Numbered from the stretch's first letter, positions 17,696-27,463 are shown. The stretch is DNA of 35,660 nucleotides from Chloroflexota bacterium (GCA_029240655.1 JARDZW010000008.1:1-35660); one strand, 5' to 3'. A program made the numbers and translations. The notes: a model not told the origin generated them from the letters alone.

Positions 17696-19540
17696 ATGAA
17701 GACGATCAGGCTGACCACCGCCCAGGCCATCGTGAAATGGCTGCTCGCGCAGCGGACGCGGATCGACGGCGAGGACGTGCCGATCTTCGCGGGCGTATTC
17801 GCGATCTTCGGCCACGGCAATGTGACGTCCCTGGGCGAGGCGCTCGAACCGGTCCAGGAGGAGCTGCCGACCTACCGCGGCCACAACGAGCAGTCGATGG
17901 CCCTCGCCGCGGTCGCCTACGCCAAGGCGATGCGGGGCCGGCGGATCATGATCGCGACCTCGTCGATCGGTCCCGGCTCGACGAACATGGTGACCGCCGC
18001 CGCTGTCGCCCACGCCAACCGCCTGCCGGTCCTGCTGTTCTCGGGCGACACCTTCCAGCACCGGATCGTCGACCCCGTGCTCCAGCAGGTGGAACACTTC
18101 GATGACCCGACGCTGACCGTGACCGATACGTTCAAGCCCGTGAGCCGCTACTGGGACCGGATCACGAAGCCCGCCCAGATCGTCCGGTCGCTGCCGCAGG
18201 CCCTCGCCGTGATGCTCGACCCGGCCACACGCGGCCCGGCCTTCTTCGCGCTGCCGCAGGACGTCCAGGCTGAGGCGTACGACTTCCCCGAGCGATTCTT
18301 CGAGCCGAAGGTCCACTACATCCGCCGGCCGGGCCCCGATCCGCGCGACGTCCAGGCCGCCGCGGCGCTCATCGAGCGTGCCAAGCGACCGCTCATCGTC
18401 GCCGGGGGTGGGGTCCACTACTCGGGCGCCGTCGACGTTCTGCGAATCTTCGCGGAGCGCCATGCCATCCCGGTCGTCGAGACGGTCGCGGGCAAGTCGA
18501 CGCTCACGCACGACCACCCGAACTACGCCGGCCCGATCGGGGTTACCGGATCGACCGCCGCGAATGCCGTTGCCGAGCAAGCCGACGTCGTCATCGCCGT
18601 GGGGACGCGGCTCCAGGATTTCACGACGGGCTCCTGGTCCGTGTTCAAGGATCCGGATGTCCGGTTCGTCGCGATCAATACGGCCTCGTGGGACGCGCAC
18701 AAGCAGGGGGCGCAGCCGGTCGTCGGTGACGCCAAGGTGTCGCTCGAGGCGATCGACACCGCGCTCGGCACGCACGCAGCACCGCCCGAGTGGCTGTCGA
18801 TGGCCGACGAGCGTATCGCCGAGTGGCACGCTTATCTCGACTCGTGGTCCGGGCGGAAGCATGACGGCCCGCCCGCCTACGCCGAGGTCATCCAGTCCAT
18901 CAACACGGCCGCCAGCCCCGAGGACTACATCGTTTCCGCGGCCGGTGGCCTGCCCGGCGAGCTGAGCATGGGCTGGCGCTCCAAGGGCATCGGCACGTTC
19001 GACTCGGAGTACGGCTACTCGACGATGGGCTACGAGATCGCCGGGGCGTGGGGCGCCCGGATCGCCCGGTCGACGGGTGAGGTCATCGCCTGGGTCGGCG
19101 ACGGCTCGTACCTGATGATGAACTCGGACATCTACTCGACGGTGATGACCGGCCAGAAGGTCATCTTCATGGTCTGCGATAACGGCGGCTTTGCGGTCAT
19201 CAATCGGCTCCAGGTCAACACCGGCGGGGCCGAGTTCAACAACCTGCTCCGCAACACGAACCACGAGCGCTACTTCCAGGTCGACTTCGTGAAGCACGCC
19301 GAATCGATGGGCGCGGTCGCCGAGCGGGTGGACAGCGTTGCCGATCTCCCGGCGGCGTTTGCCCGGGCCAAGGCCGCCGACCGGAGCTACGTCATCGTCG
19401 TGCCCGTCAGCGAGTACACCTGGACCGAGGGCGGCGCCTGGTGGGAGGTCGGCGTCCCTGAGGTCAGCGAGCGGGCCGGGGTACGCTCCGCCCGCGAGGA
19501 CTGGACGGCGAAGAAGCAACACCAGCGCGTGGGAGTCTGA
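17696..19540 (+). CDS. iolD: 3D-(3,5/4)-trihydroxycyclohexane-1,2-dione acylhydrolase (decyclizing)
   Basis: MKTIRLTTAQAIVKWLLAQRTRIDGEDVPIFAGVFAIFGHGNVTSLGEAL...; TPP motif GDGSYLMMNSDIYSTVMTGQKVIFMVCDNGGFAVINRLQ; full-length IolD. Confidence 0.94.
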   Translation: MKTIRLTTAQAIVKWLLAQRTRIDGEDVPIFAGVFAIFGHGNVTSLGEALEPVQEELPTYRGHNEQSMALAAVAYAKAMRGRRIMIATSSIGPGSTNMVTAAAVAHANRLPVLLFSGDTFQHRIVDPVLQQVEHFDDPTLTVTDTFKPVSRYWDRITKPAQIVRSLPQALAVMLDPATRGPAFFALPQDVQAEAYDFPERFFEPKVHYIRRPGPDPRDVQAAAALIERAKRPLIVAGGGVHYSGAVDVLRIFAERHAIPVVETVAGKSTLTHDHPNYAGPIGVTGSTAANAVAEQADVVIAVGTRLQDFTTGSWSVFKDPDVRFVAINTASWDAHKQGAQPVVGDAKVSLEAIDTALGTHAAPPEWLSMADERIAEWHAYLDSWSGRKHDGPPAYAEVIQSINTAASPEDYIVSAAGGLPGELSMGWRSKGIGTFDSEYGYSTMGYEIAGAWGARIARSTGEVIAWVGDGSYLMMNSDIYSTVMTGQKVIFMVCDNGGFAVINRLQVNTGGAEFNNLLRNTNHERYFQVDFVKHAESMGAVAERVDSVADLPAAFARAKAADRSYVIVVPVSEYTWTEGGAWWEVGVPEVSERAGVRSAREDWTAKKQHQRVGV

Positions 19541-19542
19541 GG

Positions 19543-20331
19543 GTGGTGGGGGACTTCGACGATCGGGTGGTCGTCATCACGGGCGCCGCGTCCTTCGTGG
19601 GCGAGGCGATCGGCGCCGACCTGGTGGCCGCCGGCGCCCGCGTGGTCCTGGGTGATCGCGATGCGGACCACGGCGCGTTCGCGGCGGCGCGCCTGGGCGA
19701 TTCGGCTCGCTTCGTCGAGACGGACGTGTCTCAGGATGCCGATCTCGACCGGCTCATCTCGAGCGCGCTCGACGAGCACGGTCGGCTCGATGGGGTGGTC
19801 GGCGTCGCCGCCGATTTCGACGACCAGCTACTCGCCAGCACGCGTGAGCTGTGGGACCGCGTCCTCGACGCCAACGTCGCGTCGGCCGCGATGCTCACGA
19901 CGAAGGGGGCCGCGGCGATGTCCGCGGGCGGCGCCATCGTGCACATCGCCTCGGTGAGCGGACATATCTCACAGCCGGCCCACGTCGTCTACAACGTGTC
20001 CAAGGCCGCGTTGCTCATGCTCGTGAAGAGCTCGGCGCATCACCTCGCCCCGCGCCGCATCCGCGTCAACGCGGTCTCGCCAGGCTGGATGTGGAGCCGC
20101 AACATCGAGCGGCGCTACGGCACCCGGGAACGGGCCGACGCCCTGGCCGCGGAGTTCCAACCGCTCGGTCGGATGGCGGATCCGGAGGAAGCTGCGCACG
20201 CCGTGGCGTTCCTGCTCTCGGACCGTGCGTCGTTCATCACCGGCGCCGAGCTGCTGGTCGACGGTGGCTACTCGACGATCGGTCCCGAGGCGCTCGGCCA
20301 GCCATTCGAGAAGGTCCGGACGATCGAATAG
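19543..20331 (+). CDS. SDR-family NAD(P)-dependent oxidoreductase
   Basis: RVVVITGAASFVGEAIGADLVAAGARVVLGDRD...VYNVSKAALLMLVKSSAHHLAPRRIRVNAVSPGWMWS...ASFITGAELLVDGGYS. Confidence 0.9.
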   Translation: MVGDFDDRVVVITGAASFVGEAIGADLVAAGARVVLGDRDADHGAFAAARLGDSARFVETDVSQDADLDRLISSALDEHGRLDGVVGVAADFDDQLLASTRELWDRVLDANVASAAMLTTKGAAAMSAGGAIVHIASVSGHISQPAHVVYNVSKAALLMLVKSSAHHLAPRRIRVNAVSPGWMWSRNIERRYGTRERADALAAEFQPLGRMADPEEAAHAVAFLLSDRASFITGAELLVDGGYSTIGPEALGQPFEKVRTIE

Positions 20332-20335
20332 GCCG

Positions 20336-22942
20336 TCAGTGGCGCGAGCGCTCCCGGACGAGGTCGTCGAGCCTCTGCCGACTCGCGGCCATGTACGCCG
20401 CCAGCTGCGTCCGTTCTTCGGGTGAGCGGACCGTGGCGATCTGCTCGACCCACGTCCTCGCGCCGTCGATGATCATGCCGATCGCCGCTGCGTCGTCGGG
20501 CGCGAACGCCGGTTTGCCCTGGACGTCCACATAGACCGGGGAGCTGTGGGCGCCCATGCTCGTGGCGAAGCCCGAGTGGATCTGCTCACGGCTGGTGACC
20601 CTGGCTGCGAGCCATCCGCCCTTCGAGACCGTGACGCGCTCCGAAAGGGTCGCTCGATCGGCCCCGTGGGCAGACGTTGCCGCGATCACGACGCCATCGT
20701 GGACGAGCTCGAGTCGGTCGATGACCGGTTGCGCGGCGGACGCGGTGGCCCGGACCTCGACTGATCCCCCGCCCCGCCCGAGATTGATTTCGTCCCCCGG
20801 CCCGCAGCCGTCGACTGCGAGGTCGATGAACGATCCCGACGAGACGAACGTCCGACCCGCCCGGACGGCGGCCGCCCAGGTGGCGAACGAGATCGGCGCG
20901 CCGGGGTCCAGCTGGGCATAGGTCCGGATGGCCCCGAGCGGGATCTCGGCCGACATCTTGTCCGTGCCACCGACGATGGGCAGCCGGTAGCCGCAATTGA
21001 GGAATCGGTACCACTCGCGGATCGACGGCCCGTCGACGTCCGGTGTGAGGGCCTGCATCTCGACTGCGTCGATCTTGCCCGAGACGATATCGGCGGCGAC
21101 CTCCGCATACGGCAGCGGGAAGTGGACGGCGAGGGCGAGCCCGCCCTGCTCGCGCGCGGCATCGGCCCAATCGGCGATCAGGCCGGTGAGCGGGTCGCCC
21201 AGCCGCGCTTCGGGAGCTCCGGCACTCGCCATCGGGAGGACCGCGTCCGAGGCGCCGAGCAACCCGATGTGACCGAGCATGTTCTGCCGGTTCTCGCTGC
21301 CCATGACCACCATGTGCCGGCCGGTCGGGTCGGCGACGACGGCGGCCGGGAGGTCGGCACCGCTCGTATGGTGGTCGCCCCATTGCGTCGCCAGCAGATT
21401 GACGATGGCGACGCCCTCGGCCCTAGCCTGGAGCAGCGCCGAGGTCGGCGAGATGAAGTGGACGTGGCAGTCGACGGCGATCCAGTCGAGCCCGACGGGG
21501 CCCCCGACAGGCTCCAGCGCCAGGACGAGCGGGCGGCGAGGATCGCCCTCTCCGTCGGCGCCCACCTCGATGGAGCGTGTGAGCGGGCGGTAGCCGAACC
21601 CGCGGACCACCTCGACCTGGACGGCCCCATCCGGCAGCTCGATGGGAAATCGGCCGGGGACGTAGGCGTAGGCGGCAGCCCCGAGCACGAGGTCCGCCCC
21701 GGTGTCCTCGTTGAGCCCCGGGTTGATCTCGTCGCGATGCCCCATCGGCGGGAGGTAGCGCCCGTCGGCCGCCTGGAATCGGACGCGGGCGGGCATCATC
21801 TCCCCGCTCGACGCATCGACGATCTCCACGTCCACGCGGCGGGTCGGCGTCTGCAGCGATTCGATGGTCACGGCGCCGAACCGCTTGCGCGCGCCGTGGG
21901 CCGGCAGGCCGCCCGCCGGCACCAAATCTTCGCCTACGGCGATCACGGCGTCGTCGGTCACGGCGAGATCGACGAGCGTCGCCATGTCTGGCCCGTGATC
22001 CGCGAGCGGCGTCCCCCATCCGATGACCGGACCGGCCTGCCCGCCGGTCGCCTTGGGGGGCCGCGGTGCCGGGCGCTTCCGAAACACCTGCCCGAGATCC
22101 ACCGCGACCTCCGCTGTCCCGGCCGCACCGGCGCCGTCGATCCGGAGCGTGCGCCGCGGCTCGAGGACCAATGGTGAGGCGGCTCCGCGGAACGTCGTGA
22201 CCGCCGCAACGACGACGCCACCGCCCGCGTCGAGCGGCGCGAGCGGTTGCATCCGCAATCGGACGACATCGCCGGCGCCGCCCGGTATCTCGATCGCGTG
22301 TAGCCACAGCGCGATGTCGCCGGTCGGACTGGGCACCGAATCGGCCACCCCGGTCTGTGCCGGACCCCAGGCGCCCGGCAGGATCCCGAGCAAGCCGGCG
22401 TGCCCAGGCTCGGCATAGCCACCGGCGGGCATCGCCGGATACGGCCCACGCCAGTCGAGCGGCGTGTCGATCGTGTGCGCGACGGCGGCGAAGGCGCCCT
22501 GCCCCCAGCCGATGATGCCCTCGTTGACCTCGAACCGCCGGCGCATGACCCCGGCAACGACCGGGCCGGAGGCCAGCTCCACCGTGTAGCGGGCCAGCGG
22601 CTGGCCGACCGGCGTGACCCAGCCGATCGGCAGGTCGGCCGGACGACCCGCGACCGGGTCGCGCCAGGCGTCGCAGAAATGGGCCACGACGACGTGACTG
22701 GCCGGACCCGTCGCGCGCAGGTCGACGACCACCTCGCGGTCGAGCAGGAGCCAGCGCTGCGTGGCCGTCGCGCGGGCGAATCGGAACGGCAGCCCTCGGA
22801 AGACCCGTCGGCCGGTCGGCAGCCGTGCGATCGCATCGCGATAGCCAGGGTGGAGCCACTCGCCCAGCTCGCGGTCGCTCGAGTTGCGCTGCCGCCGCAG
22901 GTCGACCGGGGTCGCGAGCGGTGTCGATCGCGGCGGCGTCAT
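20336..22942 (-). CDS. Large CehA/McbA-like metallohydrolase (PHP-like C-terminal region), 868 aa
   Basis: IAVDCHVHFISPTSALLQARAEGVAIVNLLATQWGDHHTSG...ALAVHFPLPYAEVAADIVSGKIDAVEMQ...LPIVGGTDKMSAEIPLGAIRTYAQ; start trimmed to ATG 22942 since the ORF extension to 23056 reads through operator 2. Confidence 0.7.
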   Translation of the reverse strand: MTPPRSTPLATPVDLRRQRNSSDRELGEWLHPGYRDAIARLPTGRRVFRGLPFRFARATATQRWLLLDREVVVDLRATGPASHVVVAHFCDAWRDPVAGRPADLPIGWVTPVGQPLARYTVELASGPVVAGVMRRRFEVNEGIIGWGQGAFAAVAHTIDTPLDWRGPYPAMPAGGYAEPGHAGLLGILPGAWGPAQTGVADSVPSPTGDIALWLHAIEIPGGAGDVVRLRMQPLAPLDAGGGVVVAAVTTFRGAASPLVLEPRRTLRIDGAGAAGTAEVAVDLGQVFRKRPAPRPPKATGGQAGPVIGWGTPLADHGPDMATLVDLAVTDDAVIAVGEDLVPAGGLPAHGARKRFGAVTIESLQTPTRRVDVEIVDASSGEMMPARVRFQAADGRYLPPMGHRDEINPGLNEDTGADLVLGAAAYAYVPGRFPIELPDGAVQVEVVRGFGYRPLTRSIEVGADGEGDPRRPLVLALEPVGGPVGLDWIAVDCHVHFISPTSALLQARAEGVAIVNLLATQWGDHHTSGADLPAAVVADPTGRHMVVMGSENRQNMLGHIGLLGASDAVLPMASAGAPEARLGDPLTGLIADWADAAREQGGLALAVHFPLPYAEVAADIVSGKIDAVEMQALTPDVDGPSIREWYRFLNCGYRLPIVGGTDKMSAEIPLGAIRTYAQLDPGAPISFATWAAAVRAGRTFVSSGSFIDLAVDGCGPGDEINLGRGGGSVEVRATASAAQPVIDRLELVHDGVVIAATSAHGADRATLSERVTVSKGGWLAARVTSREQIHSGFATSMGAHSSPVYVDVQGKPAFAPDDAAAIGMIIDGARTWVEQIATVRSPEERTQLAAYMAASRQRLDDLVRERSRH

Positions 22943-23040
22943 CGACGCGTGCCAGCGGTCGTCTTCGTTCGCCGTGGCACCCGCGATCACCCTCCGCGAC
23001 AAACCTGCGTTGACCCTCTCGCGTCGGTATGCTAGCGTCC

Positions 23041-23056
23041 GCGCAACCGATTGCAC
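23041..23056. promoter_or_regulatory. LacI-family type operator GCGCAACCGATTGCAC (site 2)
   Basis: 15/16 identical to operator 1 (GTGCAACCGATTGCAC, 12840-12855); between the CehA/McbA gene (-) and lacI-family gene (+). Confidence 0.7.
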
Positions 23057-23186
23057 AAGTCACCGAATGCACGCGAAAGCGGAGGGGCATCGGTCAGTGG
23101 GTGCCTGCGTTACACCGTCCGATAAGCAGCCCCGGATGGACGTGATCATCGTCGCGCCGCCCCCCTGGGCGGCTTAGCCGGGCCGG

Positions 23187-24272
23187 ATGCGCCGACCCCC
23201 TGAACGTCGGGTCGTCCTCGCGGACGTCGCCCGGCTCGCCGACACCTCGGAGGCGACGGCGTCGCGCGCCCTCAAGCACGATCCCAGGATCGGCGAGGCG
23301 ACCCGCGCGGCCGTCCATGCCGCCGCCGCCAAGCTGGGCTACGTCCCCAATGCCGCGGCCCGCAGCCTGCGGGCGCAACGAACCCACATCCTGGGGATCC
23401 TGCTCGACGACCTGGCGGACCCGGTCCACGCCAAGGTCGCGGCGGGGTTCGAGGAGGCGGCCGCCAGCCAGGGCTTCGCGGTCTTCATCATGACCGGCCT
23501 GCACGACCAGGCACGCGAACAGCGGGCCCTGACGGCGTTCGTCGAGCACCGCGCCGACGGGATCATCGTGGCGTCCTGCGTCAGCGACCCGGCCGACGTG
23601 CTGGACCGCGTCCGGGCCGATCGCGTGGTCTTCGTCCAGCCCGACTACCCGGCCCTCGCCGACGGTGCCGAACCACCCGCTCGCGGCGTCGTCCGGACCG
23701 ACGACAGCGCCGGCGTGGCCGCCACCGTGCGACACCTCGCGGAACGTGGGTACCGACGCCTCACCTACGCCGGCCCGAGTGGCTGGTCCTCCAATGCGTG
23801 GCGGCGTGCGGCCGCGACCGCCACAGTCGAAGAGCTCGGTCTCGGGCCGCTCCGCTTCGTCGACGTTCCCGTCGACGCCTGGCGGGATCCGTCGGGTCTG
23901 GCCCTGACCCTCGCCGACGACCCACCCGACGCCGTGCTCTGCTACGACGACAAGCTGGCCCTCGGACTGCTCGACGCGCTGCGTTCGACGAGCCTCGTCG
24001 TGCCCGATGACCTCGCCGTGGTCGGGTTCGACGGGATCCCGGCGGCCCGCCAGTCCTGGCCCCGGCTGACGACCGTCGAGGTCCCATCCGTGGAGGTCGG
24101 CAGACACGCGGTCGAGATGTTGATCTCGTCCGTGCGCGACGGCCGGATGCCGGCCTCGGAGGTCCTGCCGGTGAGCCTGGTGATCGGGGACAGCACGCCG
24201 CAGCGCGCCCCCCGGACCGGGGGCCCCGACGCGCGTGCGACGGTCGCCACCCTCCCCGGAGCCGGATCATGA
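23187..24272 (+). CDS. LacI-family transcriptional regulator
   Basis: VVLADVARLADTSEATASRALKHDPRIGEATRAAVHAAAAKLGYVPNAAARSLRAQRTHILGILLDDLADPVHAKVAAGFEEAAASQGF; HTH plus periplasmic-binding-like sensor domain. Confidence 0.93.
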   Translation: MRRPPERRVVLADVARLADTSEATASRALKHDPRIGEATRAAVHAAAAKLGYVPNAAARSLRAQRTHILGILLDDLADPVHAKVAAGFEEAAASQGFAVFIMTGLHDQAREQRALTAFVEHRADGIIVASCVSDPADVLDRVRADRVVFVQPDYPALADGAEPPARGVVRTDDSAGVAATVRHLAERGYRRLTYAGPSGWSSNAWRRAAATATVEELGLGPLRFVDVPVDAWRDPSGLALTLADDPPDAVLCYDDKLALGLLDALRSTSLVVPDDLAVVGFDGIPAARQSWPRLTTVEVPSVEVGRHAVEMLISSVRDGRMPASEVLPVSLVIGDSTPQRAPRTGGPDARATVATLPGAGS

Positions 24273-25423
24273 CGGGGGCCGGCACGGCGCCCGCGATCGA
24301 GCTGATCAATGTCACGAAGCGCTACGGCGAGGCCGTGGCCCTCGACCGGGTCTCACTCCAGATCGAGTCGGGCGAGTTCTTCTGCCTGTTGGGCCCGTCC
24401 GGTTGCGGCAAGACCACCACGCTCAACCTCATCGGCGGGTTCATCCCGCTCACGTCCGGGGAGCTGCGCATCGAGGGGCAACGGGTGAACGACCTGCCGC
24501 CGCACCAGCGGGACGTGAACACCGTGTTCCAGAACTACGCGCTCTTCCCGCACATGTCCGTCGCCGACAACGTCGCATTCGGGCTGCGGATGGAGAGCCT
24601 GCCCGATGACGAGATCGGCAGGCGCGTCGGCGAGTATCTCGAGCTGGTCGGCCTATCCGAATACCGCGACCGGTACCCCGGGCAGTTGTCGGGCGGACAG
24701 GCCCAGCGGGTCGCACTTGCTCGGGCCCTGGCGAAGCGACCGACCGTCCTGCTCCTCGACGAGCCGCTGGGGGCGCTCGATCTCAAGCTCCGCAAGCAGA
24801 TGCAGGTCGAGCTGGCGCGCATCCACCGCCAGGTCGGCACGACCTTCGTGTTCGTGACCCACGACCAGGAAGAAGCGCTCTCGATGGCCACGCGGATCGC
24901 GGTCATGGCCGGCGGCCACGTTCGCCAGATCGGGACACCGCGCGAGATCTACCTGGGACCGGTCGACCGGTTCGTCGCCGATTTCATCGGCGAATCGAAC
25001 TTCCTCGACGGGCGCGTCGCCTCCAACGGCCAGGGGCCCGCCTTCCAGCTGAGCAACGGCACGGTCGTCCCCATTCCGACGGAGCCCGACGGGACGCAGA
25101 ACGGTCGTGTCGCGCTGATGATCCGGCCCGAATCGGTCGGTGTCGGCCGGGGAGCGCCGGGCGGCATGACGCCGAACGTCGTGATCGACGGCCGGGCGAC
25201 GAACGTCGCATTCATGGGTAATCACACCAGGATCACGGTCCAGACCGACGCCGGGATCCTCGTCGCACTTCGGTTCCATGGCGAGTCGGACGAGCAGGCT
25301 GTCGAGGAGGAGATGTTGGATCAAGAGGTGCACGTTTGGTGGGATCCGCGCGAGTCAACGGTCGTCACAGCCGACGATCTACGGGGATCGGAAGAAGAAC
25401 TTCGAGGAGGTCCTGAGGGATGA
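24269..25423 (+). CDS. PotA-like ABC transporter ATP-binding protein
   Basis: GPSGCGKTTTLNLIGGF (Walker A), LSGGQAQRVALARAL signature, LLLDEPLGALDLKLR, TOBE-like C-terminus; ATGA overlap with the LacI stop. Confidence 0.92.
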   Translation: MTGAGTAPAIELINVTKRYGEAVALDRVSLQIESGEFFCLLGPSGCGKTTTLNLIGGFIPLTSGELRIEGQRVNDLPPHQRDVNTVFQNYALFPHMSVADNVAFGLRMESLPDDEIGRRVGEYLELVGLSEYRDRYPGQLSGGQAQRVALARALAKRPTVLLLDEPLGALDLKLRKQMQVELARIHRQVGTTFVFVTHDQEEALSMATRIAVMAGGHVRQIGTPREIYLGPVDRFVADFIGESNFLDGRVASNGQGPAFQLSNGTVVPIPTEPDGTQNGRVALMIRPESVGVGRGAPGGMTPNVVIDGRATNVAFMGNHTRITVQTDAGILVALRFHGESDEQAVEEEMLDQEVHVWWDPRESTVVTADDLRGSEEELRGGPEG

Positions 25424-26535
25424 ACGCGATCGACAATCAACTGTCACGGCGTCGCTTTCTCCAGGCGTCGGCGGCCGTCGGCGCCGCGGTCTCACTGGGA
25501 GGGATCACCGCCGCCTGCAACGCCATCGGCGGGACGGCGCAGGGCGGGACGTTCAACTGGATGACCTGGGGCGACCATTACATCGACACGCAGCTCAAGG
25601 CCATCGAAGCGTCCGACAAGATCATCGCCCAGATCAGTGAGCTCGCCGGCAACGCCGAAGGGTTCGCCAAGCTGAAGGAAGTCAAAGGCGAGCTCGACAT
25701 GATCTCGGGCGACGCCCTGTGGGTGCCCGACGCCTACTTCGCCGAGGGGCTCATCGAGCCGTTCGACATCAACTCGCTGAAGGTCTCCTCGCAGCTGTAC
25801 TCATTTGCGCGGGAGTTCGACATCTGGACGACGCCCGACGGCTATCTCGGCTACCCCTTCGGCTGGTCGCCGATCAGCATCTACTACAACGTGGCTGAGG
25901 TCAGCCCCGCACCTGACTCGTGGGGCGTGCTCCTCGATCCCAAGTACAAGGGGCGCATCGTCATCGAGAACCAGCCCGAAGAGATCGTCGCGTACATGGG
26001 CAAGGCATCCGGTGTCGACGACGTTTACAACATGACCGACGACCAGCTGGCCACGGTCAAGGGACTGCTCGAGCAACTCAAGCCCAACGTCCTCAAGTTC
26101 GCGCAGCAGGCCACCGACAGCGTCAACGCGATGACGAGCGGGGAGGCGTGGCTCATCACCGGCAATCTCGGCAACGAGGACCGGGTCAAGGACGCCGGAG
26201 GACCGGAGATCAAGGGGTTCATCCCCAAGGAAGGCACCGTCGGCTGGATGGATGCCGAGATGATCGTCAAGGACGGTGCCAACAAGGCGCTGCTCTTCCC
26301 CTATCTGGAGAAGGCCGAGGTGGCCGAGAATATCGCCGCCAACTTCATCACCCACGGCCGACCACTCTTCAACGAGGCGGCCTACCAGGTCCTTGTCAAC
26401 CAGGGGGAGCAGGACCGCGCTGACCGGTATCTCTACAACAAGGCCGAGGAGACCCTGGCCAAGACGACGTTGAAGGGACCCGGCACGTCGACCGAGAAGT
26501 CGATCCAGCTCTTCAACGAAGTCTTCGGAGCGTAG
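25420..26535 (+). CDS. PotD-like extracellular solute-binding protein with Tat-like lipoprotein signal
   Basis: SRRRFLQASAAVGAAVSLGGITAACNA (twin Arg plus lipobox-like Cys); FNWMTWGDHYID...YPFGWSPISIYYNVAEVSPAPDSWGVLLDPKYKGRIVI; ATGA overlap with upstream gene. Confidence 0.85.
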   Translation: MNAIDNQLSRRRFLQASAAVGAAVSLGGITAACNAIGGTAQGGTFNWMTWGDHYIDTQLKAIEASDKIIAQISELAGNAEGFAKLKEVKGELDMISGDALWVPDAYFAEGLIEPFDINSLKVSSQLYSFAREFDIWTTPDGYLGYPFGWSPISIYYNVAEVSPAPDSWGVLLDPKYKGRIVIENQPEEIVAYMGKASGVDDVYNMTDDQLATVKGLLEQLKPNVLKFAQQATDSVNAMTSGEAWLITGNLGNEDRVKDAGGPEIKGFIPKEGTVGWMDAEMIVKDGANKALLFPYLEKAEVAENIAANFITHGRPLFNEAAYQVLVNQGEQDRADRYLYNKAEETLAKTTLKGPGTSTEKSIQLFNEVFGA

Positions 26536-26545
26536 CTGGCCGACC

Positions 26546-27463
26546 ATGGCGTCCGAGATCGTCGGCGGGGCCGCACTGGCTCCGCCGACGGCGATCGGCG
26601 TGAGGCGGGGTGCCCGCCTGCGTCAGCTCGCGCCGTTCCTTCCGGCGGCGGTCATCATCGTCGGCCTGTTCCTGGTTCCCCTCGCTTTGATGTTCGCGTT
26701 CTCGTTCTGGTCGACGGACGAGAACCTCGATGTCATCCCCGTCTGGACGCTCGAGAACTACCAGAACTTCTTCACGAACCCGACCTACGTCCGAACGCTC
26801 TTCAAGACCATGGTGATCGGGACCGGCGTCACGATCGTGTGTCTGGCCGTCGCGTTCGCCGTCGCCTACTTCCTCGCGCGCTATGTCTCGCGGCAGTGGG
26901 CCCGGATCGCCCTCCTGGTCATCATCGTCCCGTTCTGGACGAGCTACCTGCTGCGCGTGTACTCCTGGCAGGCGATCCTGGGCGAGCGCGGCGCCCTCAA
27001 CCAGGTCCTCGTCGGGCTCGGCATCATCGATGAGCCGTCGCTGCTGTTCGTGTACAACGACTTCGGGACGTTCATCGTGCTCGTGTACCTGTACATCCCG
27101 TTCGCTGCCCTCGTCCTGTACGCGTCGCTCGAGCGATTCGACTTCACCCAGCTGACGGCGGCCCAGGACCTCGGAGCGAGCCCGATCCGTGCATTCCGAC
27201 ACGTGCTGCTGCCGCAGATCCGGCCGGGCCTGATCACCGCCTGCATCTTCGTCTTCATCCCGATCCTGGGCGAGTTCCTGACACCCTCGATGGTCGGCGG
27301 CGCACAGGGCCTGCTGATCGCGAACCTGCTGGCCAACTTCTTCAAGAACGCGCTCATCCCGGAGGGTGCGGCAGTCGGATTCCTGATCGCCGCGTTCGTC
27401 ACCGTGCTGCTGATCGTGTTCCGCCGCTACCTGCGGATCGAGGACGTGGTGGTCCGTGGCTAG
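26546..27463 (+). CDS. PotB-like ABC transporter permease
   Basis: Six-TM permease; QLTAAQDLGASPIRAFRHVLLPQIRPGLITACIFVFIPILGEF EAA-loop region. Confidence 0.9.
   Translation: MASEIVGGAALAPPTAIGVRRGARLRQLAPFLPAAVIIVGLFLVPLALMFAFSFWSTDENLDVIPVWTLENYQNFFTNPTYVRTLFKTMVIGTGVTIVCLAVAFAVAYFLARYVSRQWARIALLVIIVPFWTSYLLRVYSWQAILGERGALNQVLVGLGIIDEPSLLFVYNDFGTFIVLVYLYIPFAALVLYASLERFDFTQLTAAQDLGASPIRAFRHVLLPQIRPGLITACIFVFIPILGEFLTPSMVGGAQGLLIANLLANFFKNALIPEGAAVGFLIAAFVTVLLIVFRRYLRIEDVVVRG

Noticed and set aside
17621-19522. Minus-strand 633-aa ORF opposite iolD
   Set aside because: Antisense shadow of a strongly conserved gene; no recognisable domain.
20329-20338. Possible bidirectional terminator between convergent SDR and CehA/McbA genes
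   Set aside because: Only 4 bp separate the stop codons and no hairpin with a T-tract is visible.
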